A stretch of DNA of 64,000 bases from Mucilaginibacter sp. OK268 (GTDB taxonomy: Bacteria > Bacteroidota > Bacteroidia > Sphingobacteriales > Sphingobacteriaceae), in assembly GCF_900103125.1 (NCBI RefSeq), contig NZ_FNJV01000003.1:930001-994000 (forward strand), written 5' to 3'. Positions 16,759-25,740 of the stretch are shown here, piece by piece. Numbering within the stretch: the first letter of the stretch is position 1; every line of letters starts with the position of its first letter. The notes under the pieces are model-generated. The model was not told where the DNA came from and ran no database searches. It saw nothing but the letters and a program-made list of their open reading frames with translations. Both the position numbers and the translations under genes were made by a program.

Positions 16759-17970
16759 TCAGTTACGGTTAATTACGGGTTGACCTTTGTATAAATGTTG
16801 TTTACGCAGCAAAGCTTCCAAATAATAGTAGTCCGCATAAATTATAGGCACATCAATCTCGGTTCCTGCTGGTTTGTGGCCTGTACTATGGATGAGTAAA
16901 AAACCTTTGCTACCCCCTGCTTTGGCCTGGTATTTTTCGCTCAACATTTTTACGATCTTATCGGCAGTTGAGCGATATTCTTTGGCATTTTTACTATAAG
17001 TACTTAACTCATATAATGCCGAAGCAGCCACCGCAGCAGCAGAAGCATCGCGCGGAACATTGGGTATGGCCGGATCATTGTAATCCCAGTATGGTACCAG
17101 GTCTGTTGGTAAATTAGGATTGCTAAAAATGAATTTAGCGATATTTTCGGCCTGTTTCAAATAGGCTTTGTTGTGCGTTTCGCGATAACACATGGTATAA
17201 CCATAAAGGCCCCATGCCTGCCCACGTGCCCAGGCCGATTCATCGGCATAACCCTGGTGGGTTTGTTTGTGCAGCACTTTACCGGTTTCCGGATCATAAT
17301 CAATTACATGATAAGAACTATAATCGGCCCTGAAATGATTTTTCATGGCGGTATTAGCATGTGCCACCGCTATTTTATAAAATGAGGAGTCGCCTGTTAA
17401 GCGTGTTGCCTCAAACAGCAGCTCCAGGTTAAGCATGTTATCAATAATAACCGGGAATTTCCATTGTTTACGGTTATCCCATGATTTGATCGAACCCACA
17501 ACCGGGTTAAACCGGGTCGAAAGTGTTTTGGCGGCTTCAATGATCACCTCTTTATAGTGCGCGTCTTTTGTTAACCGATAGCCATTGCCAACGCTGTTGT
17601 ATACCTTAAAACCCATGTCATGCGTAATGCCATTTGTTTTCTCGGTTTCAATATTTGTGGTGAATTTTTGGGCCAGCCCCATCCACTTTTTATCTTTGGT
17701 GTACTCATATAAAAACCAAAGTTCGCCCGGGAAAAAGCCGCTGCACCAATCTTTTGATGGTACCATTATCAGCTTTCCGTCCACGTTTAAACTTCGTGGC
17801 GATACCAGCGCAGAATTGGCTGCGTCGGATTTTACCGTGTCAACCTCTTTAAGCATCAAAGCGGTTTGTTTTTGTGCGAATGAAAAAGCTTTGGTTACAT
17901 CAGTTTGTGAAAATGCCTTTATAGCCAAAAGATTCAGCACAAAAAAGACGATCAAGTTTTTGGTTCTCAT
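16759..17970 (-). CDS. GH88 unsaturated uronyl hydrolase
   Basis: The 403-residue protein has a signal peptide (cleavage near AIKAFSQ) and the GH88 (alpha/alpha)6 barrel. Asp118 in THDMGF and Asp177 in IIDNMLNLELL correspond to the two catalytic aspartates of Bacillus unsaturated glucuronyl hydrolase; SAWARGQAWGLYGY is the usual substrate-cleft motif. The enzyme hydrates the 4,5-unsaturated uronate left by lyases, releasing it from oligosaccharides in the periplasm. It is first in a leftward pair with the lyase and is divergent from the LacI-type regulator; an operator-like palindrome lies ~120 bp upstream. Length is typical. Confidence 0.92.
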   Translation of the reverse strand: MRTKNLIVFFVLNLLAIKAFSQTDVTKAFSFAQKQTALMLKEVDTVKSDAANSALVSPRSLNVDGKLIMVPSKDWCSGFFPGELWFLYEYTKDKKWMGLAQKFTTNIETEKTNGITHDMGFKVYNSVGNGYRLTKDAHYKEVIIEAAKTLSTRFNPVVGSIKSWDNRKQWKFPVIIDNMLNLELLFEATRLTGDSSFYKIAVAHANTAMKNHFRADYSSYHVIDYDPETGKVLHKQTHQGYADESAWARGQAWGLYGYTMCYRETHNKAYLKQAENIAKFIFSNPNLPTDLVPYWDYNDPAIPNVPRDASAAAVAASALYELSTYSKNAKEYRSTADKIVKMLSEKYQAKAGGSKGFLLIHSTGHKPAGTEIDVPIIYADYYYLEALLRKQHLYKGQPVINRN

Positions 17971-18090
17971 GGGTTTTATAAAAGTTTATGATCAGTTTGG
18001 TTCGTCTTCAATTCAGGGGGTAAAAGACACTGATGATGAGTTCAATATTACGACGTATTCCTGCCAAAATAAAAGCATAGCCTGTTAATT

Positions 18091-18108
18091 TTTACGCAAA
18101 CGTTTGAG
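18091..18108. promoter_or_regulatory. LacI-type operator, site 1
   Basis: TTTACGCAAACGTTTGAG contains the perfect palindrome CAAACGTTTG with the central CG typical of LacI/GalR operators. It lies in the 282-bp divergent gap between the GH88 gene and the regulator. Site 2 (19394-19411, opposite orientation) matches it at 15 of 18 positions. The remainder of the gap holds only a weak TATACTTG box at 18220-18227, possibly the regulator's own promoter. Confidence 0.6.
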
Positions 18109-18252
18109 TTGACGTTATGCAACCTGGGCTTTAATGGATTTTTCGATACAACTTTTTCGCAAAAGTGGGTAAAAATGCTGTTTAGTCGATGTTTTTATCT
18201 AATTTTAAGAAAATACTCATATACTTGTTGAGTCGCCGGGAGAGAGCCAATT

Positions 18253-19290
18253 ATGAATTTTGATGCCATTACTATAAGGGATATAGCCAGGGAATTACAC
18301 CTATCCGTTTCTACTGTTTCTAAAGCACTGAGAGACAGTTATGAGATCAGCGAAAAAACCAAAAAACTCGTAATGGAGTTTGCCCAAAAACACAATTACC
18401 GTCCTAACCCTATGGCCCAAAGTCTCAAAAAAGGGCATAGCAAATCCATCGGCATTGTAGTTTCCAGTATAGACAACCAGTTTTTTTCGCAGGTAATTAA
18501 TGGCATGGAGTCAGAAGCCTATAGCCAGGGGTATAATGTGATCATTACCCAGAGCCATGAATCATATGATCTGGAAGTACAAAATGTAGGGCATCTCATC
18601 CACAGGGCAATTGATGGCCTGTTAATTTCCATTGCAACCGAAACAGCCGATGTAGAACATCTCAGAAAGTTGCAGCAGCAAGGCTTACCTATTGTTTTCT
18701 TTGATAGGGTTAGTACTGAAATAGAAACACATAAAGTAATAGTTGATAATTTTGGTGGTGCCTACCAAGCCACTACGCACCTGCTCGATTCGGGTTATAA
18801 AAATATTGCGCATATCACCAGTTCGGTAACATCATCGGTTACTAAACAAAGGCTGGCTGGCTATATAGATGCGCTTGTAGAAAAAGGTATTGAAGTAAAG
18901 GAACAATACATCAAATATTGTCTTCATGGTGGTCTTAACCTGGATGAGTTGGAGCAAGCCGTTGATGAACTGATGGCATCAGAACCACGTCCTGATGCGA
19001 TCCTGACGGCCTCTGACCGAATTACAACATCTACCATGACCTTGCTGCACAGAAAAAATATCAGAATACCACAAGATGTTGCATTGGTTGGTTTCTCTAA
19101 TACCGTACTGGCCGATGTATTAAACCCCTCGCTTACATCGGTACATCAGCCCGCCTTTGAAATCGGCAGAAAAGCAACCGAAATGTTGTTGAGTATCATT
19201 AACAGCAAACGCCCAATTACCGAATTTGAGAATGTGATTTTACCTACCGAACTATTTATCAGGAGTTCATCAGCCAGTAAGCACAAATAA
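18253..19290 (+). CDS. LacI family transcriptional regulator
   Basis: The 345-residue protein opens with a LacI helix-turn-helix (ITIRDIARELHLSVSTVSKA, then LRDSYEISEKTK), the hinge YRPNPMAQSLKKG, and a periplasmic-binding-like effector domain (SKSIGIVVSSIDNQFFSQVI, PIVFFDRVSTE, ILTASDRITTS, LTSVHQPAFEIGRKA). It should bind the paired operator-like sites at 18091 and 19394 and respond to a sugar or uronate made by this locus. Its position between the divergent enzyme pair and the SusC operon supports local control. In Bacteroidota, LacI-type control of a polysaccharide locus is less common than hybrid two-component, SusR-like or sigma/FecR control. Confidence 0.92.
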   Translation: MNFDAITIRDIARELHLSVSTVSKALRDSYEISEKTKKLVMEFAQKHNYRPNPMAQSLKKGHSKSIGIVVSSIDNQFFSQVINGMESEAYSQGYNVIITQSHESYDLEVQNVGHLIHRAIDGLLISIATETADVEHLRKLQQQGLPIVFFDRVSTEIETHKVIVDNFGGAYQATTHLLDSGYKNIAHITSSVTSSVTKQRLAGYIDALVEKGIEVKEQYIKYCLHGGLNLDELEQAVDELMASEPRPDAILTASDRITTSTMTLLHRKNIRIPQDVALVGFSNTVLADVLNPSLTSVHQPAFEIGRKATEMLLSIINSKRPITEFENVILPTELFIRSSSASKHK

Positions 19291-19867
19291 AACTTCTCCA
19301 TCATTCCCCAAAGATTCCTGGACAATCCTTGTAACAGTTCATATTTCTGAAAAACACCTTAGTGTAAGAAGAAAGTTACAATTCCTAATTTTTCGAAAAC
19401 GATTGCGTAAATAAAATTGGGGCAAAGTGTAAAACACCGTATCAAATGTAGGTACTTTTGATATGTGCCTTTCGCCTGAATAAGGCGATCACCCATTTAT
19501 AAACCCTGTATTAATTATTAAAGTTTGCTGTATGTATCAGGTTGTACCTTCATATTATGTAAATGCTATTGATCAACCATCAAACATAGTAAGTGTAATC
19601 AATACTCGTTTGCATTAATGATAGAAAACCCGCGTACAGTCATAAAATTTATTGACAGTGTAATAAAACGTACTAATAACCACCTAAAAACCAATAAAAC
19701 CAGTGCTTACCCAAACAAGTTGAATATGAAAGAATAACAGACAAAAAGTCTGGCGACAGACACCTCTCCCCCTCATTTAAGGTTTCCTCAAAAAAATTAA
19801 GTAACGAAAGTTGCACGGGAATCTTATTGCCAATTTTTAACCTAATTAATACAATAAACAAAGAATT
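19291..19867. other. 577-bp regulatory gap before the SusC operon
   Basis: The gap contains operator-like site 2 at 19394-19411, a TACTTTTG box at 19453-19460 that matches TAnnTTTG but lacks a well-placed -33 TTG, and a half-site-like ACTCGTTTGCA at 19604-19614. If the box is used, the leader is about 400 nt, long enough for post-transcriptional control. No riboswitch fold was recognised. No gene is seen; the short minus-strand frames have no support. Confidence 0.55.
19394..19411. promoter_or_regulatory. LacI-type operator, site 2
   Basis: The reverse complement reads TTTACGCAATCGTTTTCG, matching site 1 at 15 of 18 positions, including ACGCAA and CGTTT. It lies 59 bp upstream of the TACTTTTG box that precedes the SusC gene. 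Having the same rare 18-mer on both sides of the regulator gene is the main reason for calling both sites. Confidence 0.55.
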
Positions 19868-22800
19868 ATGAAGATAAAAGCTTTATTTTTTAGCGTATTC
19901 AGAAGCACCTCATTGCAATTAGCACTTATTTGCTTTTTGCTTACCGGTGCTTTTGCAAGCGTTGGCGCAAGGCCAGGAGCTATGCCAATGAAAACAATCA
20001 AATCAGCCGTTAACTTAAAAGCCGCGGCTGATATAAAAATAACCGGTCGCGTTACCGATGAGAGGGGCTTAGCCCTCCCCGGAGCCAGTATACAGATAAA
20101 AGGCACAAAAGCAGGTACCACTACCGATATTGACGGTAAATATTCTATTACAGTACCAGATAATGATGCTGTTCTGGTATTCACAACCATAGGTTACACC
20201 ACCCAGGAAATACCGGTTAACGGACGTAAAACCATTGATGTTCAATTATTAAACAATGCCAAAGACCTGAATGAGGTTGTAGTTGTAGGTTATGGCGCTC
20301 AAAAGAAACGCGATGTAACCGGCGCGGTAACTTCTACCAATTTAACCAACGTTACCAAAACTCCTGTTTTTGGTACAGCCCAGTTATTACAGGGGCAGGT
20401 GAGCGGTGTGCAGGTTACACAAACCAACGCGCAACCGGGTGCCAGTTTTAGTGTACGCATCAGGGGTACCAACTCCATTACTAACAGCAGCGAGCCATTA
20501 TATGTAGTTGATGGTTATGCCGGCGCCGATATATCAGCCATAAACCCTAATGATATTGCTACTATGGATGTGTTGAAAGATGCATCTGCAGCAGCAATTT
20601 ATGGTAACCGTGGTGCGAATGGTGTAGTTATCATCACTACCAAAACCGGTAAAGCGGGCCAAAATATTGTTTCGGCCGATGTATATTCCGGCGTTCAAAG
20701 AGTGGGCAAAATATTGGATCTGATGAATGCGTCGCAATTTGCCGTGTATCTTGATTCGGTAACCGCTTATAACAATGTAGGCTCAAAAACACCCAAACCA
20801 CTACCTTTTACTCAGGATCAGATCAATAGCTTAGGTGCCGGTACCAACTGGCAAAAAGAATTATTCCGCACGGCCCCTGTTACCAATGCTAACCTTTCCA
20901 TAAGCGGCGGCAGCGAGCTTACCAAATACCTGGTAAGTTTCAGCTATTTTGATCAAAAAGGTATTATTCTTAATTCGGGGTATAAACGTGGTACCTTACG
21001 TTTTAATTTCACACATGATATCAGTAAAAAACTATCATTTGGCCTTAATTCCCAGGTATCTTATGATCAGCAGAATATCGCTAACGTAAATACCAGCGGT
21101 GGTGCCGGCGGTGGTACTTTGCTTGATGCCTTACGCATAAGTCCTACTGTACCAGTTTATGATGCTACGGGCGCGTTTACTTTTCAAAATGGCCCTACCG
21201 GATATGCTGATATATTAGGTAACCCTATCGCGGCAGCTACCTTAAATACAGATGTTGACAATTCGCTGCGTTTGTTCATTAACGCTTATGGCGAATACCA
21301 GATAACAAAAAACCTAAAATTCAGGTCGAGCTTTGGTACTGATGACCGTTTCGAAAAAGAAAGGATCTTTAGACCGAACACTACCTACCTGGGCTTAACC
21401 ACCAATGGTTATTCGTCGATCATTAACCCTTCCAATCTGGATTGGTTAAATGAAAACACGTTAACCTATAATGCCACTTTCAATAAGATACATACGATAA
21501 CAGCATTAGCAGGGTTTACCTATCAAAACTCCCAATACCGGGCCAGTACAGCAACCGCACAATCATTAACTACCAACAACTTAGGTACAGATGGTTTGGG
21601 CGCGGGTACCAGCTTAAATGCCACATCAACTGCAAACGGACGCCGATTGGCATCATTTATCGGCAGGGTAAATTACAGCCTCATGGACAGATATTTATTA
21701 ACCGTTTCCGTACGCCGGGATGGTTCTTCGGCTCTGGGTGCTAATAATCGTTGGGGTACATTCCCATCAGGTGCATTAGCCTGGAGGGTATCAAGCGAAG
21801 AGTTTATGCAGAACATCAAAACCATTAGCGATCTGAAACTACGTTTAGGTTATGGTATCGTGGGTAACCAGAGTATCCCTGTAAATTCACCTTACGCGCA
21901 GTATGCTTTAAATAGCTACGTACTTAACGGTGGCCGTAATGTTGGTTTTTCACCCAATAATATCCCCAATGATAATTTACAGTGGGAACAGACCCGGTCA
22001 TACAATATTGGTTTAGATCTGGGTTTACTCAACAACCGCATTACCTTTAATGCCGATGTTTATGATAAAAAAACCACTAAATTATTATTCCAGCGCCCTG
22101 TGCCTTCAACAACCGGCTTTACTACTTTTCAGGACAACCTGGGTGCTATGAGTAACCGCGGTATCGAACTTGCTTTAAATACTACCAACATCAGCGGGCA
22201 ATTTATAAAGTGGACTACAGGCATCAACTTTGCCAAAAACATCAATAAAATATTAGATCTGGGAGGCCCTCAAAGTGTACTTACTGGTACCGTGAGCTCC
22301 AGCTTATATCCAGGCGGTCAAAACTCATCTATATTGCAGGTAGGTAAACCTATCGGCTCATTTTATGGCTATGTATATGATGGCATATGGCAATCAACCC
22401 AGCAAATTACGGCAAGTGGAATCACCAATACGCTTAAACCAGGTGATCCGAGATATAAAGACCTAAATGGCGACCATATCATCAACGCGTCTGATCGTAC
22501 CATCATCGGTAATGCCTTACCAAAATTCACTTACGGCTTTAACAGTAATTTAACCGTAGGGCAGTTTAACCTGTTTGTTTTGATACAAGGCGTTTACGGT
22601 AACAAGATCATGAACGAGAATAAAATTGAGACCGAAAACGGAACCACCGGCGATAATAAATTAGCCTATGTATTAACCAGAAGCTTTGGTATGCCGGGTT
22701 CTGATAATTCCCTGCCAAGTGTGGGCAGTACTTTGCGCCGCAGTTTAGGTCCAACCAGCGACATTTTAGAAAATGGCAGCTATTTAAGATTTAAAACCAT

Positions 22801-23026
22801 CACTTTAAACTATAATCTGCCATTGCCAAAAGTTAGTAAGATATTCAAATCGGCCAGTATATATGTAACAGGTCAAAACATGTTCACCATTACCAAATAT
22901 TCAGGTTATGATCCGGAAGTGAATACTTATGATACCTCAAGCGGAAACTATACTTCATTAGGTACCGACTATAATCCATATCCAAATATTAAAACCTACA
23001 CCTTGGGCTTAAGATTAGGCATGTAA
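19868..23026 (+). CDS. SusC-like TonB-dependent outer-membrane transporter
   Basis: The 1052-residue protein has a signal peptide (through ~res 35), a carboxypeptidase-regulatory-like domain (KITGRVTDERGLALPGASIQ), the TonB-dependent plug signature (NEVVVVGYGAQKKRDVTGAV, then PLYVVDGYAG and DVLKDASAAAIYGNRGANGV) and a ~800-residue barrel ending YTLGLRLGM. It should import oligosaccharides cut at the surface, using TonB energy, in complex with the SusD-like lipoprotein encoded 26 bp downstream. It is first in a five-gene plus-strand operon with two lyases and a GH2 enzyme. Substrate specificity cannot be read from sequence alone; a uronate-containing glycan is inferred from neighbours. Confidence 0.95.
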   Translation: MKIKALFFSVFRSTSLQLALICFLLTGAFASVGARPGAMPMKTIKSAVNLKAAADIKITGRVTDERGLALPGASIQIKGTKAGTTTDIDGKYSITVPDNDAVLVFTTIGYTTQEIPVNGRKTIDVQLLNNAKDLNEVVVVGYGAQKKRDVTGAVTSTNLTNVTKTPVFGTAQLLQGQVSGVQVTQTNAQPGASFSVRIRGTNSITNSSEPLYVVDGYAGADISAINPNDIATMDVLKDASAAAIYGNRGANGVVIITTKTGKAGQNIVSADVYSGVQRVGKILDLMNASQFAVYLDSVTAYNNVGSKTPKPLPFTQDQINSLGAGTNWQKELFRTAPVTNANLSISGGSELTKYLVSFSYFDQKGIILNSGYKRGTLRFNFTHDISKKLSFGLNSQVSYDQQNIANVNTSGGAGGGTLLDALRISPTVPVYDATGAFTFQNGPTGYADILGNPIAAATLNTDVDNSLRLFINAYGEYQITKNLKFRSSFGTDDRFEKERIFRPNTTYLGLTTNGYSSIINPSNLDWLNENTLTYNATFNKIHTITALAGFTYQNSQYRASTATAQSLTTNNLGTDGLGAGTSLNATSTANGRRLASFIGRVNYSLMDRYLLTVSVRRDGSSALGANNRWGTFPSGALAWRVSSEEFMQNIKTISDLKLRLGYGIVGNQSIPVNSPYAQYALNSYVLNGGRNVGFSPNNIPNDNLQWEQTRSYNIGLDLGLLNNRITFNADVYDKKTTKLLFQRPVPSTTGFTTFQDNLGAMSNRGIELALNTTNISGQFIKWTTGINFAKNINKILDLGGPQSVLTGTVSSSLYPGGQNSSILQVGKPIGSFYGYVYDGIWQSTQQITASGITNTLKPGDPRYKDLNGDHIINASDRTIIGNALPKFTYGFNSNLTVGQFNLFVLIQGVYGNKIMNENKIETENGTTGDNKLAYVLTRSFGMPGSDNSLPSVGSTLRRSLGPTSDILENGSYLRFKTITLNYNLPLPKVSKIFKSASIYVTGQNMFTITKYSGYDPEVNTYDTSSGNYTSLGTDYNPYPNIKTYTLGLRLGM

Positions 23027-23052
23027 CCGGTAATTATTTAAATAGAGAAATC

Positions 23053-24519
23053 ATGAAAAAAATATATATACTATGTGCTTTGGCAGGGTTAACCTTTTCT
23101 TCCTGCAACAAGCTGTTAGATGAAAAACCAACCAGCGTTTTAACTAATATCAACTTTTATCAAAGTGCTGCCGATGCGCAGGCTGCGGTTGTTGGCGCCT
23201 TGAGTCAGTTACAACCCCAGGCTTATTATCAGCGTACGGTTTACATTATGGGTGAACTTTCGGGCGATTGCCTTATCCCCTTGCTTACGCAAAACCAGGA
23301 GCGTATTGATATGTACAAGCTAACTTACACCCCATCAAACATCGAAATAAATAACTGGTGGGTAAATAGCTATAAGCTGATTAGCAGGGCTAATGATATT
23401 TTGGCTAACGTGCCCAAGATCACCATGGATGTTCCTACAAAGAACAACCTCTTGGGTAACGCCAGCTTTTTACGCGGCATGGCTTACTTTGACCTGGCAA
23501 AAAGCTTTGGTGATGTTCCATTGATCACCCATCCTGTTATTGACAAAAGCGATCCTGATTTTTCTCCATCGAGAACGGCTGCCAGCAAGGTTTATGCACA
23601 AGCCATAGCCGATCTGTTGTTTGCCGAAGCCAATTGCTTATCCGAAGATAAGATCTCATCAGCCAACAAAGGGATGGTATCATCTGGCGCGGCATCAGCC
23701 ATGCTGGCCCGTGTTTATCTGCAAAGAGCAAGCACCACTTTTGCCGATCCATCTGATAATCAGAATGCCCTTACCGAATGTAATAAAGTGATCAACTCCG
23801 GACTTTATAAACTGATGCCAAATTATACTGATGTATTTAACTGGGATATTAAATATTTCCCGCAACAAACAGAGCATATTTTTGATGTACAGTTTGGCAG
23901 CAATAACACTACTACCACGCAAAATATAACCGTGCGCATGTTTACGCCGCTGGCAGGTGGTGGTTCCGGATCATTTGTGGCTAACCCCTATGTATTCAAT
24001 AGTCTTTATTTTGGCGCAGATGTTAGGAAAGCCTGGAACGTAACCAACAAGGTAACCGATTCAAAAGGAGTTACCACAACCGTTTCTCCATGGATCAGTA
24101 AATATAAAGATCCACAGTGGGTACAGGGAAGTAATAACTCCCGGATGAACTGGATCATACTGCGTTACGCCGATGTATTGATGATGCAATCAGAAGCGAT
24201 GAACAATCTTAATCCAGGTGATCCTGCCAAATTTAACGGCTTAAACACCGTACGGGATAGAGCTGGCTTATCTGCATCACACCTTGATTTGGCTAATACC
24301 CCTACACCTTCCGCTTTTATTGATACGTTGGTTAAAGACCGCGCCCGGGAGCTTTGTGTGGAAGGTCATCGTCGCTGGGACTTGATCAGGCTGGGGCGCA
24401 TTAAACAAGTTGAACAGACTATAAACGGTTTTACACTTCCCGACAACCTGTTGCTACTACCTATTCCGCAGCCAGAGCGTGATGTGAATCCAAATTTATC
24501 TCAAAACCCAGGATATTAA
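23053..24519 (+). CDS. SusD/RagB-like surface glycan-binding lipoprotein
   Basis: The 488-residue product has a lipoprotein signal (LTFSSCNK, acylated Cys18) and SusD features: TPR-like helices (NLLGNASFLRGMAYFDLAKS), the characteristic SRTAASKVYAQAIADL, and a C-terminal CVEGHRRWDLIRLGRIKQVE followed by LLLLPIPQPERDVNPNLSQN. It caps the SusC barrel on the cell surface and delivers glycan. Spacing to SusC (26 bp) and to the following lyase (6 bp) supports one transcript. The length is somewhat shorter than many SusD homologues but within family range. Confidence 0.95.
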   Translation: MKKIYILCALAGLTFSSCNKLLDEKPTSVLTNINFYQSAADAQAAVVGALSQLQPQAYYQRTVYIMGELSGDCLIPLLTQNQERIDMYKLTYTPSNIEINNWWVNSYKLISRANDILANVPKITMDVPTKNNLLGNASFLRGMAYFDLAKSFGDVPLITHPVIDKSDPDFSPSRTAASKVYAQAIADLLFAEANCLSEDKISSANKGMVSSGAASAMLARVYLQRASTTFADPSDNQNALTECNKVINSGLYKLMPNYTDVFNWDIKYFPQQTEHIFDVQFGSNNTTTTQNITVRMFTPLAGGGSGSFVANPYVFNSLYFGADVRKAWNVTNKVTDSKGVTTTVSPWISKYKDPQWVQGSNNSRMNWIILRYADVLMMQSEAMNNLNPGDPAKFNGLNTVRDRAGLSASHLDLANTPTPSAFIDTLVKDRARELCVEGHRRWDLIRLGRIKQVEQTINGFTLPDNLLLLPIPQPERDVNPNLSQNPGY

Positions 24520-24525
24520 CCCATT

Positions 24526-25722
24526 ATGACATACAGACATATCACCCTATTTCTGTTAATACCCCTATATTTTACCAGCTTTGCACAACGCAAAGCTGGT
24601 AAAACTGTTTTTATACTGCTTGATGAGCAAACGCTTGAGCAATGTAAACAACAATATCAAAATAAAGACACGGCCATGGTAGCGCAGGTTAATAGCCTGA
24701 TTACCCGTGCCGATAGTCTCCTTAGTGCAGGCCCCTATTCGGTAACTTATCACAAAACTAAACTGGCCCCAAGTAATGATAAGCACGACTATGTAAGTCA
24801 GGCGCCCTACTGGTGGGCCGACTCCTCCAAAAAAGATGGTAAACCCTACATCCGCAAAGATGGCAGGCGAAACCCCGAAATTTATTTATTGCATGACGGC
24901 AGTCAGATGGGCAGCTTATGCAATAGTGTGGAGCAACTCACGCTGGCCTGGTACTTTACAGGTAACGAAAAATATACACAGAAAGTTAAAAGTTTACTGC
25001 AAGTTTGGTTCATAGATGCAGCTACCCGGATGAACCCCAATTTAAATTATGCACAATATATTCCCGGACTTAATGATGGTCGGGGTATTGGCATTATCGA
25101 AACTACGGGTTTAACGGTTATCCCGGACATGCTCACCTTGCTGCGATCAAGCCAAAACATCAACAGCAGTTTGGTAAGCGGCGTAAAACAATGGTACAAA
25201 CAATACCTGGACTGGTTGGTAACCAGTAAAAACGGCAAATCGGAACATAACCAGATCAATAATCATGGTACTTACTATGACCTGCAGGTAGTCGACTTTG
25301 CCCTATTTACCGGTAATGATGTTTTGGCAAAACAAACCTTACGGCAAACCACCATCGCCAGGATCGATCAGCAGTTTACGCCAGATGGCGCTATGCCGCT
25401 GGAACTCATCCGTACCAAATCATGGGGTTATGCCAACATGAACCTTTGGGGCTGGTGCCGCCTGGCCAAAATGGCGGCTTTAGTCAACGTAGATCTTTGG
25501 CACGAACAAACCATCGACGGCAAAGGCATCAAAACAGCTATCAACTGGCTCATGCCTTACGCACTTAAACAAAAAGCATGGACGCACGAACAAATCGAGC
25601 CGTTCACCTACGGTACATTCACCCGTATTGTTCACGCCGCGGCGACTGTTTATCCCGATGATATCTTCAAACAATATTTAAAAGAGCATCCGCTAAAAAA
25701 TCGGTTAAACGATATCAATTAG
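24526..25722 (+). CDS. Alginate-lyase-superfamily lyase (PL38-like), first of pair
   Basis: The 398-residue protein has a signal peptide (cleavage near YFTSFAQR). The alginate_lyase core includes KHDYVSQAPYWWADSSKKDG, NPNLNYAQYIPGLNDGRGIG and NNHGTYYD (res 245-252). The conserved Asn-Asn-His is placed as in family active sites, and the YWW segment lines the cleft. The combination suggests PL38 or a close relative acting on glucuronan/alginate-type uronate chains; this is inference from motif resemblance. It starts 6 bp after SusD and ends 18 bp before GH2. It resembles the protein encoded at 28204-29379 (same motif order), indicating an old duplication with the GH2 gene now between the copies. 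Confidence 0.75.
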   Translation: MTYRHITLFLLIPLYFTSFAQRKAGKTVFILLDEQTLEQCKQQYQNKDTAMVAQVNSLITRADSLLSAGPYSVTYHKTKLAPSNDKHDYVSQAPYWWADSSKKDGKPYIRKDGRRNPEIYLLHDGSQMGSLCNSVEQLTLAWYFTGNEKYTQKVKSLLQVWFIDAATRMNPNLNYAQYIPGLNDGRGIGIIETTGLTVIPDMLTLLRSSQNINSSLVSGVKQWYKQYLDWLVTSKNGKSEHNQINNHGTYYDLQVVDFALFTGNDVLAKQTLRQTTIARIDQQFTPDGAMPLELIRTKSWGYANMNLWGWCRLAKMAALVNVDLWHEQTIDGKGIKTAINWLMPYALKQKAWTHEQIEPFTYGTFTRIVHAAATVYPDDIFKQYLKEHPLKNRLNDIN

Positions 25723-25740
25723 TAGGTTTTTAATATACTT

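Noticed and set aside
19291..19867. Riboswitch search in the long SusC leader
   Set aside because: I could not recognise the core of any known riboswitch class there; only operator-like sites and a weak box are visible.
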